Origin: Floccularia luteovirens
Lineage: Eukaryota > Basidiomycota > Agaricomycetes > Agaricales > Squamanitaceae
NCBI GenBank assembly: GCA_009739215.1
Contig: VSJF01000002.1
Coordinates: 1,426,001 to 1,490,000 of the forward strand
Direction of reading: 5' to 3'
DNA: 64,000 bases
Part shown: piece by piece, positions 15,748 to 26,714 of the stretch
Layout of the letters: each line of letters begins with the position of its first letter
How positions within the stretch are numbered: position 1 is the stretch's first letter
Program-made: the position numbers and the translations under genes
Notes under the pieces: model-generated
What the model was told of the DNA's origin: nothing
What the model saw: the letters and a program-made list of their open reading frames with translations, nothing else
The model's database searches: none

Positions 15748-15946
15748 GCTGCTGTTTTACATATATTTCTCTTTACGTGGATACATACATATGTTCTATA
15801 AACTTATGATGAACCATGATATGATATGATACCTTGAGATTGAATCACCACGTGATTGAACCAACGCGTTCACAATTGGATTATTTCTGTAGACCAAAAC
15901 CTTCAAAGGTGCAGTAAGTATATCCAACAACCTACTCTTGCAAGTC

Positions 15947-18900
15947 ATGACAACCCCGGGAAAACCTCGTCAATCAGGAATCCCTGGTCCACAAGGAAGA
16001 TTGAGTAGTATACCGACTCCAGGTCGATCTCGGTCAACTTCAAGTGTTTATCAAAACCCTTCATACTCTATTGATGCTGATGACATATCTCGCGCCTTCG
16101 CCGACGCAATCAAGGCAAACGACCCTGCTCAACATCGTGTCGGTCAATCCTTCACCTCTCTGTCTTCCTTATCGTCACAAAATGCTATCATACAGAATGG
16201 TCGTCGTTCTGTGGCCGGTAGACCGTCGTCTGCTGCATCCTCTTCGTCAACCCCTGCAGCTGTCCATAGGTCTTACGAGCGAGCAAAGACACCTATCTCT
16301 GCGCGATCTCAAAGCCGCCCTCCGAGCCGTCACTCAGATGTTTTTAATAAAAGCGTCGGTAGCAAGGCTTTCGAGGTTGGTGACAATGTCAGGATTGAGT
16401 CACTTGGGTATGAAGGTACATTGAGGTTCTTGGGAGAAATAGACGGAAAGCTAGGCCTATGGGCAGGGGTTGAGTTGAGTGGAGGTTTTTCAGGAAAGGG
16501 AAAGAACAACGGCAGCGTCAGTGGGTAAGTCGAGTATTATTCAGTCTTGAACTTACATGGCTTGATACTAATTATACTCATTACCACGTCAAAAACTATA
16601 TGTGAACAATCTCATTTATATTTATCAGGAAACAGTACTTCAATTGTCCCGAAAACTGTGGTGTCTTCGTTGCAACCAGCAAACTCTCACCCCCTACCGT
16701 AGGCATCGGTGCTACCTCCCGCCCTTCTTCAGTCGCCTCCAGCAGAGGGGGTCGTGTTACGCCAGGATTAACAGGTAGAACGACACCATCTTTCTCGTCT
16801 TCTATTTCCAAACTGCCCGGAACAACTTCGAGCGGTCGTATTACTCCATCCAATGTTGGTCGTATTACTCCCTCTCTAGGCAATGGCCGTATTACTCCGG
16901 GGACCACTCCATCTGCAAACTCCCGCATACGGGCAGCTTCAAAGGTAGTAACAGGGAAATCTCCTAGCAGCTCCTTAGCAGACAAAATAACCGCAGGATC
17001 AAGAGCTGCGAAGTATATGTCAATGACTGCACAACAGCTTAGCTCTCGCGATGCCTCCAGCAAGACCACACAGAATGGAAACCAAGGAAGTCCTGTTGCT
17101 CCTTCCCTAAACCTATACCGTAATATACCTTCACCAACGCGGCCATCCGGGTCTCCGTTCACAACTCCCAAGCCGATGTTACCTGGGAGGACATCAACCC
17201 CAGGAGGAACTTCTGGAGTCTTGATGTCACCAAATAGACCAAGATCAACAGTAAACACCCCCCGTGCACGAATACCTAGTAACGTAGCTATGCCACCCCC
17301 TCCCTCTCCTATCTCTGCTTCTGCTTCTAGCGGTTCCTACGACTTCCTCAAGCAAAGCGACGAACTGTCATTCTCTGTGACAGATCCTGACCATGCGGAT
17401 AAAGTATCACGAGAAAACATCCACTCTCTTAACACAACTACCGCCTCTAAAGCCCATTCATCTCGCCCAAGTTCGTCCGCCTCTATGCCTTCAGAAGATC
17501 CGGGTCTAGTCGAACTGCTTCAATCACGCCTGCAGGCCTTAGAGTATGAGAACGAACGACTCAGATCCGCGGCTGAAACGACATCACCTGATACCGACTT
17601 AGTTTCGCAGGTGGAACAACTGAAAATAGAGCGTGACGATAGCAAGAGCCGTGTAACCCTCCTAGAAGAACGGCTTGCTACCGCAGAACAATCGGTAGCT
17701 TCTCAGAATATATCTCTAGCTTCACTTGAAGATCGTTGTAAACAAGTCACGAAAGAATTAGAGACCATCAAGTACGAGCGGCAGCAGGAGGTAACATCCC
17801 TAAAGGAACACAACGCTTTAGCGGATGCTCAATTACGCGAGCTACAAGAGGCGATAGCAAAGCACGAAGAGCTAGCCTCGGAGAACAACGTTTTGCTAGA
17901 ATCCAAAGAATTGGAGATTGGACGCCTGCAGTCCGAAATTAGAGATGCCCAAATCAATTTGGAGGAAGAAAGAACGGAACTTGGCAGCCAGATCGATGAA
18001 CTTAGAATAGCTGGTCAGGTAAATAATAAAAGCATGAATTACTCTGATCTCACCAACATATATTCCAGGAAACTATTGCTTTGTATGAAGAACGTCTTAG
18101 CACAGCCAACGGTCAAAGATATGAACTTGAATCTCGTATAGCATCTCTGGAAGCAGCCGGCAGGACTGTGAACTCCGCCTTGTCAACTTCGAAGCAACTA
18201 GCTTCCTCCGCTGCTGCTGAAATTGACAACGAAACCCTTCGCGACCAGATAGTTCATTTACAGAAGAAAATATCTACCATGGAAGACATCATTGAAGACG
18301 CTCACGCAACTTCTGAGAAAGAGGAAGCTGCTTTCCGTGAGAGGATGCGAAGGCTCAAGGAGAAAGAAGAATTCATGAAGAAGGAATTGGCTGAAGGAAA
18401 GAAAGAGGTGGAACGAATGACAAAATCGGAAGCCAGCGCTCGCAGTCGTATCGAAGAAATTGAGGAAGCATTCCGCGAAAGTGCAGTGGCACTGGAAAAT
18501 GCAAGGGCCGAAGTGGAAGCATTACGGACGGAAATAGCGGTATGTTAAGTGCAGTCAAAGAGTTTGCAGAATACTCAATCAAAGCAGAACATTGATGGTT
18601 TAGTGGGTGATGATGGTACAGGAGATTTGTCTTCCAGGATTTCCGAATTCGCACAAAGAGCGGCTAGCGACCGCAAACGATACGAAGAGGACGTGCAACG
18701 TTTACAAATCGTCTTGGGTGAATACCGTGCCAAAGACAAGACTGCAGTACCTGATCGTGGTTCGGAAATTGCATTGCGAGATTTACAAAGCGCAGTTACC
18801 GACCTTAATGCATTGAACCATGACGTGAGTTTTCTCCTTGTTGCGTCACACCCAGAAATGGTGATATGCTGTGATACATAGTTACAAGAAAGAAATAACC

Positions 18901-20052
18901 TCTTGGAAGGTAAATTGTTGCATCTAAATCAAGAACTTGAAGCAACAAAAAAGAAATCAAATCGCGATGTTCCAATCACAAACGGTCTCCATGAATTGAA
19001 CCACAAGCACGACTTCTCAGTCGCTCGGGAAGAAATAACAGGTCTCAAGTGCATAACTAATTGTTTAAATAATCACCTTGTCGTTGATGCATTTCCTAGG
19101 CATATTGTTCAGGAACTGCAAAAAGAAAATGCAGCATCAACTCAACGAATCAAATTTTTGGAGTCAGAAAATCAATTACTGTCATCGGAAGCCGAGCAAC
19201 TGCGTCAAGTATGGTTTAAAAAGAATCTGTAGCGATAGAATCTAATCCCATTTTTCAGGAGGTCAACATTCTCGAAGATGATCTTGATAACAATTTGACA
19301 GGCAGTGATGATGCTAACGCAAAGAATCCGTCAACAGTTGGAGAATCTGACATTGGAACACTACAAAAGATGCTTCTTGACCAGAAAATGCGCTTCGAGG
19401 TGATGCCATATCGTTTGAATTTGAAATCACTTACTTATATACATGTAGACTGAGCTCGATCAAATTCGTAAACGGTTATCAGACTCAGAAATGAAGCACG
19501 CTAGGACTGCCCATGATGTTAGTATTTCTGCTCCCATATGGATATTTTACACTCACAATCTAGATCAGCTCAACAAAGAAATAAGCGAACTTGAAACCCT
19601 AGTTGAATCAAAGGTAAGCTTATCCACTTTGAGACTGGACCAAATGTACTAATATTTCTAAACATAGATATATCGTGAAGTGAGTGCCATTGTCACGTAT
19701 TTGACGTTAGGTTTTAACCTCTCCAAAGGACGAGCTTGAACAAGAAGTGGAACGTCTGAAGGAAAAGCTTGCAAGACAGAAGAAATCATCAAAGACAAGT
19801 ATTGAAACCACAGATAATCGACAACGCGTGACTTCCATGTCGAGTACATATAGCTCAGACGTGTCTGGCGAAAACGTTTGTGAGATCTGCGAACGACCTG
19901 GCCATGACATTTTTAACTGTAACCTGCTGAAGGATGATACGGGGATGTCGGATAGTCAAGCAAGTCACCGCTCATCCCAACTTTTCTGTGAAGATTGTGA
20001 AGGCCACGGTCACGTTGCGGCCGACTGCCCGCACTCATTGGATGTGTTTTAA
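15947..20052 (+). CDS. CLIP-170-type microtubule plus-end protein (CAP-Gly, coiled coil, zinc knuckles)
   Basis: Eleven exons join in frame to 1180 aa: 15947-16524, 16629-18018, 18069-18539, 18588-18824, 18882-19048, 19100-19208, 19259-19399, 19449-19517, 19569-19613, 19668-19679 and 19729-20052. A Ser/Pro-rich basic head is followed by one CAP-Gly domain (about residues 142-215, with GKGKNNGS, the GKNDG-type signature). Next come a Ser/Thr/Pro linker with repeated GRITP units and a long coiled coil. Two CCHC zinc knuckles close the protein: CEICERPGHDIFNC near residue 1124 and CEDCEGHGHVAADC near 1160. This order is that of CLIP-170 and yeast Bik1/Tip1, which track microtubule plus ends and bind dynein/dynactin through the knuckles. 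Exon 10 is a 12-nt microexon. The intron at 19049-19099 is a multiple of three and could be mistaken for coding. Confidence 0.88.
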
Positions 20053-20230
20053 GGAGAGAATATTGAATGGCATAGGATCTTTTGAATGAGTATATCAGCA
20101 CATAATTTGCATTGTAGGAAACGGATAAAATACCCCATTTATGATAAATATTAGATAAGCAAATTTCATATGACGTCAAGCGATGACGTCGAGTGGTGTT
20201 CCCATCTGTATTCCAGACAAGGGGAAAAGA

Positions 20231-20238
20231 TATATAAA
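20231..20238 (+). promoter_or_regulatory. Candidate TATA box
   Basis: TATATAAA stands 43 nt before the start codon of the OM14-like gene, with a pyrimidine-rich stretch between. Spacing to a start site near 20265 is plausible. Confidence 0.4.
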
Positions 20239-20280
20239 CGAGACAACATACTGTTTCTCAGGAACTACTCCTTTACAACC

Positions 20281-21285
20281 ATGTCGTATGCATCCGTCGC
20301 TGCCTCTAATGCTCCACCTATATCTGAACAGGTACTTCATTAACTATTGATCATCAATTAAATAAAACCCTGATCCATCCGTAGCCACAGCCAGACCCTG
20401 CACTACTGAATACGAATCCACCCAAGTCATCATCAGATGCAGTGGTGGATGGTATTACAAAAGTTCAAGTAGTGCCTCCGGATTATAAAGAGAATCCGCA
20501 AGCATATGTCTCAAGGCCACCTTTGCCAGATGAAAGGAGCCCTTCCCCCCCTTCCGGCCCGTACCGCGACAACAAGAGAAAAGCCAAAGTCCGCCGGCAC
20601 ATTCAAGAAGTAGAAGCAGAAAGTGCTTACCTTTGGGATGTGACTAAACAATACCTGCTTCGTCCGGGAGTTGCGGGAGGCCTACTTGGATTGCGTATGT
20701 CTCTTCAAAAATATTCATCAAAGTCACTAATACAACAAATATGTCAAGTTAACATAGGCTTGTTGGCGGGAGCAGGTCGCGCGTTCTACATACAACCTCA
20801 TCTTCGGAAGGATGCTACTACCATCACTTCTACAATTTTGGCCTCTCTCGCTTTATTTACTACAGAAGGTTACTTTGTTGAGAAATACCGGCAGACGCCT
20901 CGGGGACAAGAAGAAGAAGAAGCTGCAAGAAGGGAGGGGTCTATACTCTATCGTAAATTCAAAGAACATTTTTTTCGGCCTGAAGTGTTAAATGGTTTTG
21001 TGGGACTAAGTGAGTAGTCAGAGCGCATAAATTTTGCTGCTGAATTTACAGTTTGTCTACCAAAGCAAATACCGCAGTTGTGGGCGCCATTGGGTATATT
21101 TCTTACGTGAACTGGGATAAACCTAGTTGGAATCGTCGGACAGTTTCAATTATTACTGCCAGTCTTTTGGCACTTTGGGGCGGGGAAGGGTGAGTGAATT
21201 CTTTGCTGTCATGTCATTAAACAGTAGTTGACAAGTTCATGGAAGAATTATCGCCCAGCAACTGGCGAGTCGCCGGACAAACTGA
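20281..21285 (+). CDS. OM14-like mitochondrial outer-membrane protein
   Basis: Five exons, 20281-20331, 20385-20694, 20749-21009, 21066-21189 and 21246-21285, give 261 aa. A polar Pro/Ser-rich head starting MSYASVAASNAPP leads to two related halves. Each has a charged helix (YLWDVTKQYLLRPGVAGGLL; then ILYRKFKEHFFRPEVLNGF) followed by paired hydrophobic segments (NIGLLAGAGRAF, ILASLALFTTEGYF; then AVVGAIGYISYV, ITASLLALWGGEG). So the protein appears to be an internal duplication of a [helix, RPxVxxG, hairpin] unit with three to four membrane spans. This matches basidiomycete proteins annotated with an OM14 C-terminal domain; Om14 is an outer-membrane receptor for ribosomes or NAC in yeast. The assignment rests on overall likeness. 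Confidence 0.6.
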
Positions 21286-21451
21286 TTACTTATACAAATA
21301 AACAATAACAATATGCTATAAAGTTGATATGTATAAAATTAAAGATATAAAATACCTGAGGTTAAATTTTCGGCATCTACCGTAAACTCTAATCGGACTA
21401 AATTTTGTAAGAGTTGGGTACAAGCATCACTCTTCAGTTCTACAAGGTACA

Positions 21452-24389
21452 ATGTCGCGATTCTTCAGACAAGCAAACGATTCAGACTCTGACAGCGAGG
21501 AGTCAGAGGATGAGCTTATGTCGAGTGGGGATGAAGATGCTCCATCAAAGCCTACAACATCCTCTGCCCCAAAACCTGCGATGTCTCGCTTTCTACGTAC
21601 TGCCGACTCTGACTCTAGTGATTCTGACTCGGAAGAAGAGAGCGATACTGACAGTGACGCGCCAAAAGGCTCTCAGCGTCGCCTGCCCCTTCGTGACGAC
21701 TCGGACGATGAAGCAAGTGACGATTCAGACAAACCTGGAGTCAGGATAATGAGCGCCCAAGAAAAGCGTCTTGCCGAGATGGAAGCAACAGGGAAAGTCA
21801 TTGAAAATGCTCTTAAAATTAATGACTGGGTAGCCATCTCTACAGGTACGTGCTATTGGAACTAATTCTATCGTAGACTTTGCCAATCTCCAACTCAGAA
21901 TTCGATAAACTATTGCGCATGATTCAAAGGCAGCATAATGTGTCGGAGCCCGTACCACCCTTCTATGTCAAGATGCTTATCAGTCTTGAGTCTTCTGTGA
22001 ATGCTGCATTAGCAAAGGAAAAGGTGGCCAAAAAGAAAACCAACGCAGCTAATGCAAAAGCACTTACGGCAATGAAACAAAAGATCAAGAAAGCTAACAA
22101 GGAGTATGACAACGACATAAAAAAATATAATGAAGTGATGAATATCTAGTGTTCTTCAAACCGTTGATTAACTGATTTGATGATAGGACCCTGAAGCATT
22201 CGAACATGAATACAATACTCTAGTATCTCGGGATGCAACGGGAGGTGCTTCTTCACAGGGACAACGACCGACGGCTATTTCACGGCCGGATGATGGATTA
22301 GTAGATGAGTTTACCACAGTTGGAAAGGGTGGCAGGGTTATGCAGTTTAGCGCTGAAACCATTTTCAAAAACCTACAAGCCGTACAGGAAGCTAGAGGGA
22401 AGAAGGTAAACTACATTTCCTTTAGATGTCAAATTTGCTCATTAGCAATAGAACACTGATCGCGCGGAGCAAATACGTATTCTCGAGAAATTACTAGAAG
22501 TGGCCGTCACTTCTTATCAACGAATCCGTGTGCTTCTGGCCCTTGTTTCTTCGAGGTTTGACTACAACTCTTCTATATCTACTCATATGCCCGCAGAACT
22601 TTGGCTCTGCGCACAACAAGAAGTCGATCAGCTAGTTTCCATCATTGCAGTCAACCCTAGCTATTCAATCCAAGAGGTGACAGAAGATTATGACGAGTTA
22701 GCAGAACGAGCCCCAACTCCAGAATCAAGTGTTGTACGAATACGGGGGAGCATCATCAGCTTTATTGATCGCCTAGATGATGAGTTCACCAGGAGCCTTC
22801 AAAATATGGACCCTCATGGGACCGAATATGTAGAAAGGTTAAAGGATGAAAAGGCTTTGTACTGCACAATCTGTCGTGCTCAGGCCTTCTATGAGAAAAC
22901 AAAGCAGGACGACCCACTTGGTCGTGTGATAATGCGACGCTTAGAACATATATACTCAAAGGTATGCAGACTTACTAGTTTTAGTCGTTTAGTAGTTGAC
23001 ATTAAATGCAGCCGGACGCAGTTGTTCAAGCCCTGGAGTCTGCAGTTGATGGGACACAGATCAAGCCCGGAATGACACTCAAGACCCAGGGGACAACGTC
23101 CGCTCTCATTCATTCACTTTGCGTTCATCTGTACAAGTCAGGGAACTCTCTCTTGAGGACCAGGGCTGTTCTAAGTCATATCTACCACCATGCGTTACAT
23201 AACGACTTCCACACTGCTCGTGACATGCTCCTGATGTCACATTTACAAGAATCAATTCATTCAGCAGATGTCGCAACCCAGATTCTATATAACCGCACTG
23301 TCGTCCAGCTAGGTCTGTGTGCTTTCCGGTCAGGGCTTATCAAAGAGGCACAGACAACTTTACAAGATATTTTTACTACCCAACGCGTGAAGGAACTTCT
23401 CGCCCAAGGGGTGCATCAACAGCGCTTCCAGGTACTGACACCGGAACAAGAAAAAGCGGAGAAACAGCGACAACTCCCTTTTCACATGCATATCAACACA
23501 GAACTTCTGGAGGCTGCATTTTTAGTGTCGAGTATGCTAGTCGAAATTCCCTTGCTTGCAAGTATCGATTCAGAAGAGTTGAAGCGGAAGGCCATTTCAA
23601 AACCTTTCCGACGCCTGCTTGATTTCGCAGACCGTCAGGTATTCACTGGGCCACCGGAAAGTACCAGAGATCACATTATGCAAGCAAGTAAAGCGTTACA
23701 AGATGGTGAATGGGAACAATGCCGTGATCTAATCCAAAGTATCAAGATCTGGAGTTTGATGCCAGAGGCTGCTGCTGTGAAAGGAATGCTTGCAAAGTAA
23801 GCGTTTCGTCGATTTAGATTTAATGGTGTTTGACATATTCAATCAGGCGAATACAAGAGCAAGGCCTTCGGACCTATCTCTTCACATATGCACCTCATTA
23901 TAGTACCTTGTCACTTTCGCTACTATCTCGGACATTCGACCTTCCATTGCGTTCAGTCACTTCGATTGTTTCGAAAATGATTTGGAACGAAGAGCTTTCA
24001 GCCTCTCTGGATCAATCAGGGGGCGTACTCGTCTTCCACAGAATTGAATTAACTCGCACGCAACAACTAGCGCAAGTGATAGCTGACAAGGTGGGCGCAA
24101 TGGTTGAACAAAACGAGAAATCGTTGGATATCAAAATGGGTGGTACTGGTGGTTGGGGTGATAGGACTGACGGAAATAAAGGAGACAAACGTGGCGAGCA
24201 GACCCAGGAGCGTAGGGGACGCGGTGAAAGAACAAGGGGTGCTCGAGGTTAGTTTTATCGGGTCGTTTGTTGTTCAATATACTGATAACTCTAAATACAC
24301 AAGGTGGGGCCCGTGGCGGTCGCGGCGCTCGTTTCTCTCAGGGTCTCGGAAACCAGATGCCTGGGCATGCCTCTCAACGAGCCGGTTGA
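21452..24389 (+). CDS. NIP1: Eukaryotic translation initiation factor 3 subunit C
   Basis: Seven exons, 21452-21845, 21899-22134, 22187-22405, 22452-22961, 23012-23796, 23847-24247 and 24304-24389, give 876 aa. The protein begins [20 protein letters not shown], the acidic Ser-rich head typical of eIF3c, which binds eIF1 and eIF5. The middle carries the conserved [15 protein letters not shown] and the C-terminal third holds the PCI domain ([20 protein letters not shown], then [20 protein letters not shown]). The tail is rich in Arg/Gly ([14 protein letters not shown]), as in many fungi. eIF3c is a core subunit of the scaffold that joins the 40S subunit to the scanning machinery. It is convergent with GCD1, leaving about 220 bp between the stops. 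Confidence 0.96.
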
Positions 24390-24610
24390 TGAACCTACTG
24401 TAACCACTTTTATTTTTCTATTGCCGGAATATTCTAAATCTGACGAGTGTATGATCAAGTTTCGCTGTCGGGATGATTGAATGTCGGTAATGAATCGGAA
24501 TCTATTGTACCAGTCGAAAAAGTACATACTAACACGCTTTTTTCGAATGAATCTTTGATGCTTCAAATTACAAAGAACTCGGCAAGACTTTACTGTTCAG
24601 ATATAACTGA

Positions 24611-26511
24611 CTAACTGCTGTCAGAATCATCCAACTCTTCACCATGTTCAATCGAGTTCTCCTCTTCTGATACATCGTCTTCGGAAGCTGCAGTCCAATC
24701 TGACAAGCTCAATTTTTCATTTTTGAGGATTTCTGTGAGAACGTTTAGTCCAATAGGCCGGCTGAAATTCTTAACTGAGTGATTGGTTTACCTTTGGCCC
24801 GAATTTCATATCCTGCCTGTGTGATACATTTCGACACTTCTGCATGTGAACCTACTTTGGTATTTTTACCTAGTATAGTACCTTCTAGTTTGACCCTGTA
24901 GGATATTATGGTGTCAAACGATCGTCGAGGACTCCAAAACTATCCGTACCCATCTTCTACCACACAATGATCAAACAGCACACAGCCGGTGATTTTTGTC
25001 ATCCTTCCAATGATACAGTGGCGTCCTATGACAGATTTCTTTACTGAAGCTCGTTCCGAGATTTGAGTAGATTCTCCTATAATCGTGTCACTCGATATTT
25101 GAGCTTTGTGGTCTATTAGGGAACGATTCGCGGGGTCTGATGGTAATGTGTACACAACTCCTCCCAGCATCTGATTCACGTATCAGTCATAGAATAGGTT
25201 TTGAGCGAGGTGACTGTACCCGGCGATTGATCTCCATGAAAGAATGGATGCTGTTGATACGGCTAGCAAAACCTGTATCAGTAGAGTGTATATGAACCCC
25301 TACACTCAGGCTTGCATATGCATTATGATCGGATTCTGAGTCTGTGGGTGACGACGGAATACTTTTTGTCTTTTTGTTTTTGGAGGGCATATTATTGAGA
25401 TCTGAAAGGTTGAGAAAATATGTAGAATGTTGCAAAGCAAGCCTCTGTGATGCATCAAAATTTGGATGAAGCACTGCAAAAAGAGATAGAATAATATGTC
25501 AAAAGCTATGACGAATAGAGCACCAACCTTGTTCGTATTTTTCTCTCTTCCGGCGTTGATATTGTATCTTGCATAACCATGGCAGAAATTCCTCCCTAAA
25601 CGAATCGAAGTGCGGTTTCTGGTGCAGGACATCTAAGACGGTCCTTCTACAAACGTAAACATGAGAATCCTGCAATGAACAAGACATTCTTGTTCTAGGA
25701 TGTCTGCAAGACAGTTGAATGAGCAGCTCAACCATGAGACCCAATGATATTACCCGGATAGCAACGAGGTTCTGAGTGCAATTTCCCCAGAGTTATAGTC
25801 GGGGTCATCAGGAGTGCTAATATGAAGTAGAGTTTGTGTCGTTTCGTCCCATAATGCAGATACAGGGGATGGAGTAGGTCCCCATTCTTCTACTAAAGCA
25901 GATTTTTCAGGTTTTTCATACGTATACCAACACGAAGTTGCGATGGACCCAGTAGAGATGGCATCGACGCGAAATTTGTTTAGTAGCGCGCTTAAAGGAA
26001 GAGATGGTGGTGGAATAAAGTCGCAAGGTACAAGTACAAAGTCTTCTGTTATACGGGTCGAAAAGTAACGTAGAAGAGTGCACGTGCCGACGCTAGAGCT
26101 TTGTGTTTCATCGTAAGTTTGGAGATCGATTCTTAGAGATGAGGAAGAGATGTCGGAGTGGATGTGATGGTAAATTGCTGGGCGGTGAATTGCTGGACAG
26201 ACAAGCAAAACATCTACAATCTGGTAAATGGAAGATATGGATGTCCACAAAAGTGAGGACACCTTTAATACCGGACTGTTCTAACCATGTAAAAACATAT
26301 TCAAGCATTGGCTTGTTAGCAACGGGCAGCAAAGCTTTTGGGCATGGTTCATCACCAAAATCACTGGTTAATGGCAGTAATCTTGACGGAACAAGTTCAG
26401 TAATGGTCAAGGGGATAAGGCATGGAGAACTTGCTCGTTGCCAAAGCCGGCGAGAACGACGGCGAGGAATTCCCTGGACACCAGGTCGTGCTTTACGTTG
26501 CTGAAATCCAT
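24611..26511 (-). CDS. GCD1: Translation initiation factor eIF2B subunit gamma
   Basis: Eight exons, 26511-26435, 26381-26263, 26213-25754, 25703-25528, 25473-25220, 25170-24950, 24895-24792 and 24732-24611, give 510 aa. The N-terminal nucleotidyltransferase-like domain is plain (FLAVVLAGFGNELLPLTSD, then PKALLPVANKPMLEYVFTWL). The conserved DSHVYVCRRTVLDVL and EFLPWLCKIQY follow. The C-terminal part is a left-handed beta helix of hexapeptide repeats (SSDTIIGESTQIS, VIGRHCIIG) with an acidic tail. eIF2B is the guanine nucleotide exchange factor for eIF2; gamma and epsilon form the catalytic arm. Intron 1 (26382-26434, 53 nt) starts with GC, not GT (GCAAGT), and only this splice gives the family's AGFGNE-L-PLTSD sequence. 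Confidence 0.92.
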
Positions 26512-26714
26512 TAGTTAAAGTTATCAGACAGGATGAAATCAAAGATAATAGTTCTTATATTATATAATCAATTAATTGTCAATGTTCGTGAACGTCAACG
26601 CTACACCTCATCTCGACGTCGATGGCCCTGATACAAAGACACTCACAAGCTTAGGTTACTCACGCGTTCTCTGTTTTGCTCTTGTCTTCCAGCCACTAGC
26701 TCAGCCTACCTGCC
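26512..26714. promoter_or_regulatory. Divergent promoter, GCD1 / Ste20-like kinase
   Basis: 203 bp lie between two outward-pointing start codons. The GCD1 side is AT-rich (TATTATATAATCAATTAATT near 26558-26577) and the kinase side is pyrimidine-rich. No named operator is recognised. Confidence 0.45.

Noticed and set aside
16596..17258. 220-codon minus-strand open frame in the CLIP-170-like gene
   Set aside because: Antisense shadow of the Ser/Pro-rich linker with no start context or domain.
18540..18569. 30-nt intron ending at TTGCAG in the CLIP-170-like gene
   Set aside because: Too short; the AG at 18587 gives a 48-nt intron with a branch-like ACTCAAT and keeps the frame.
19658..20179. 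Several short minus-strand frames at the end of the CLIP-170-like gene
   Set aside because: They are antisense to the zinc-knuckle exon, which is confirmed by two complete CCHC motifs.
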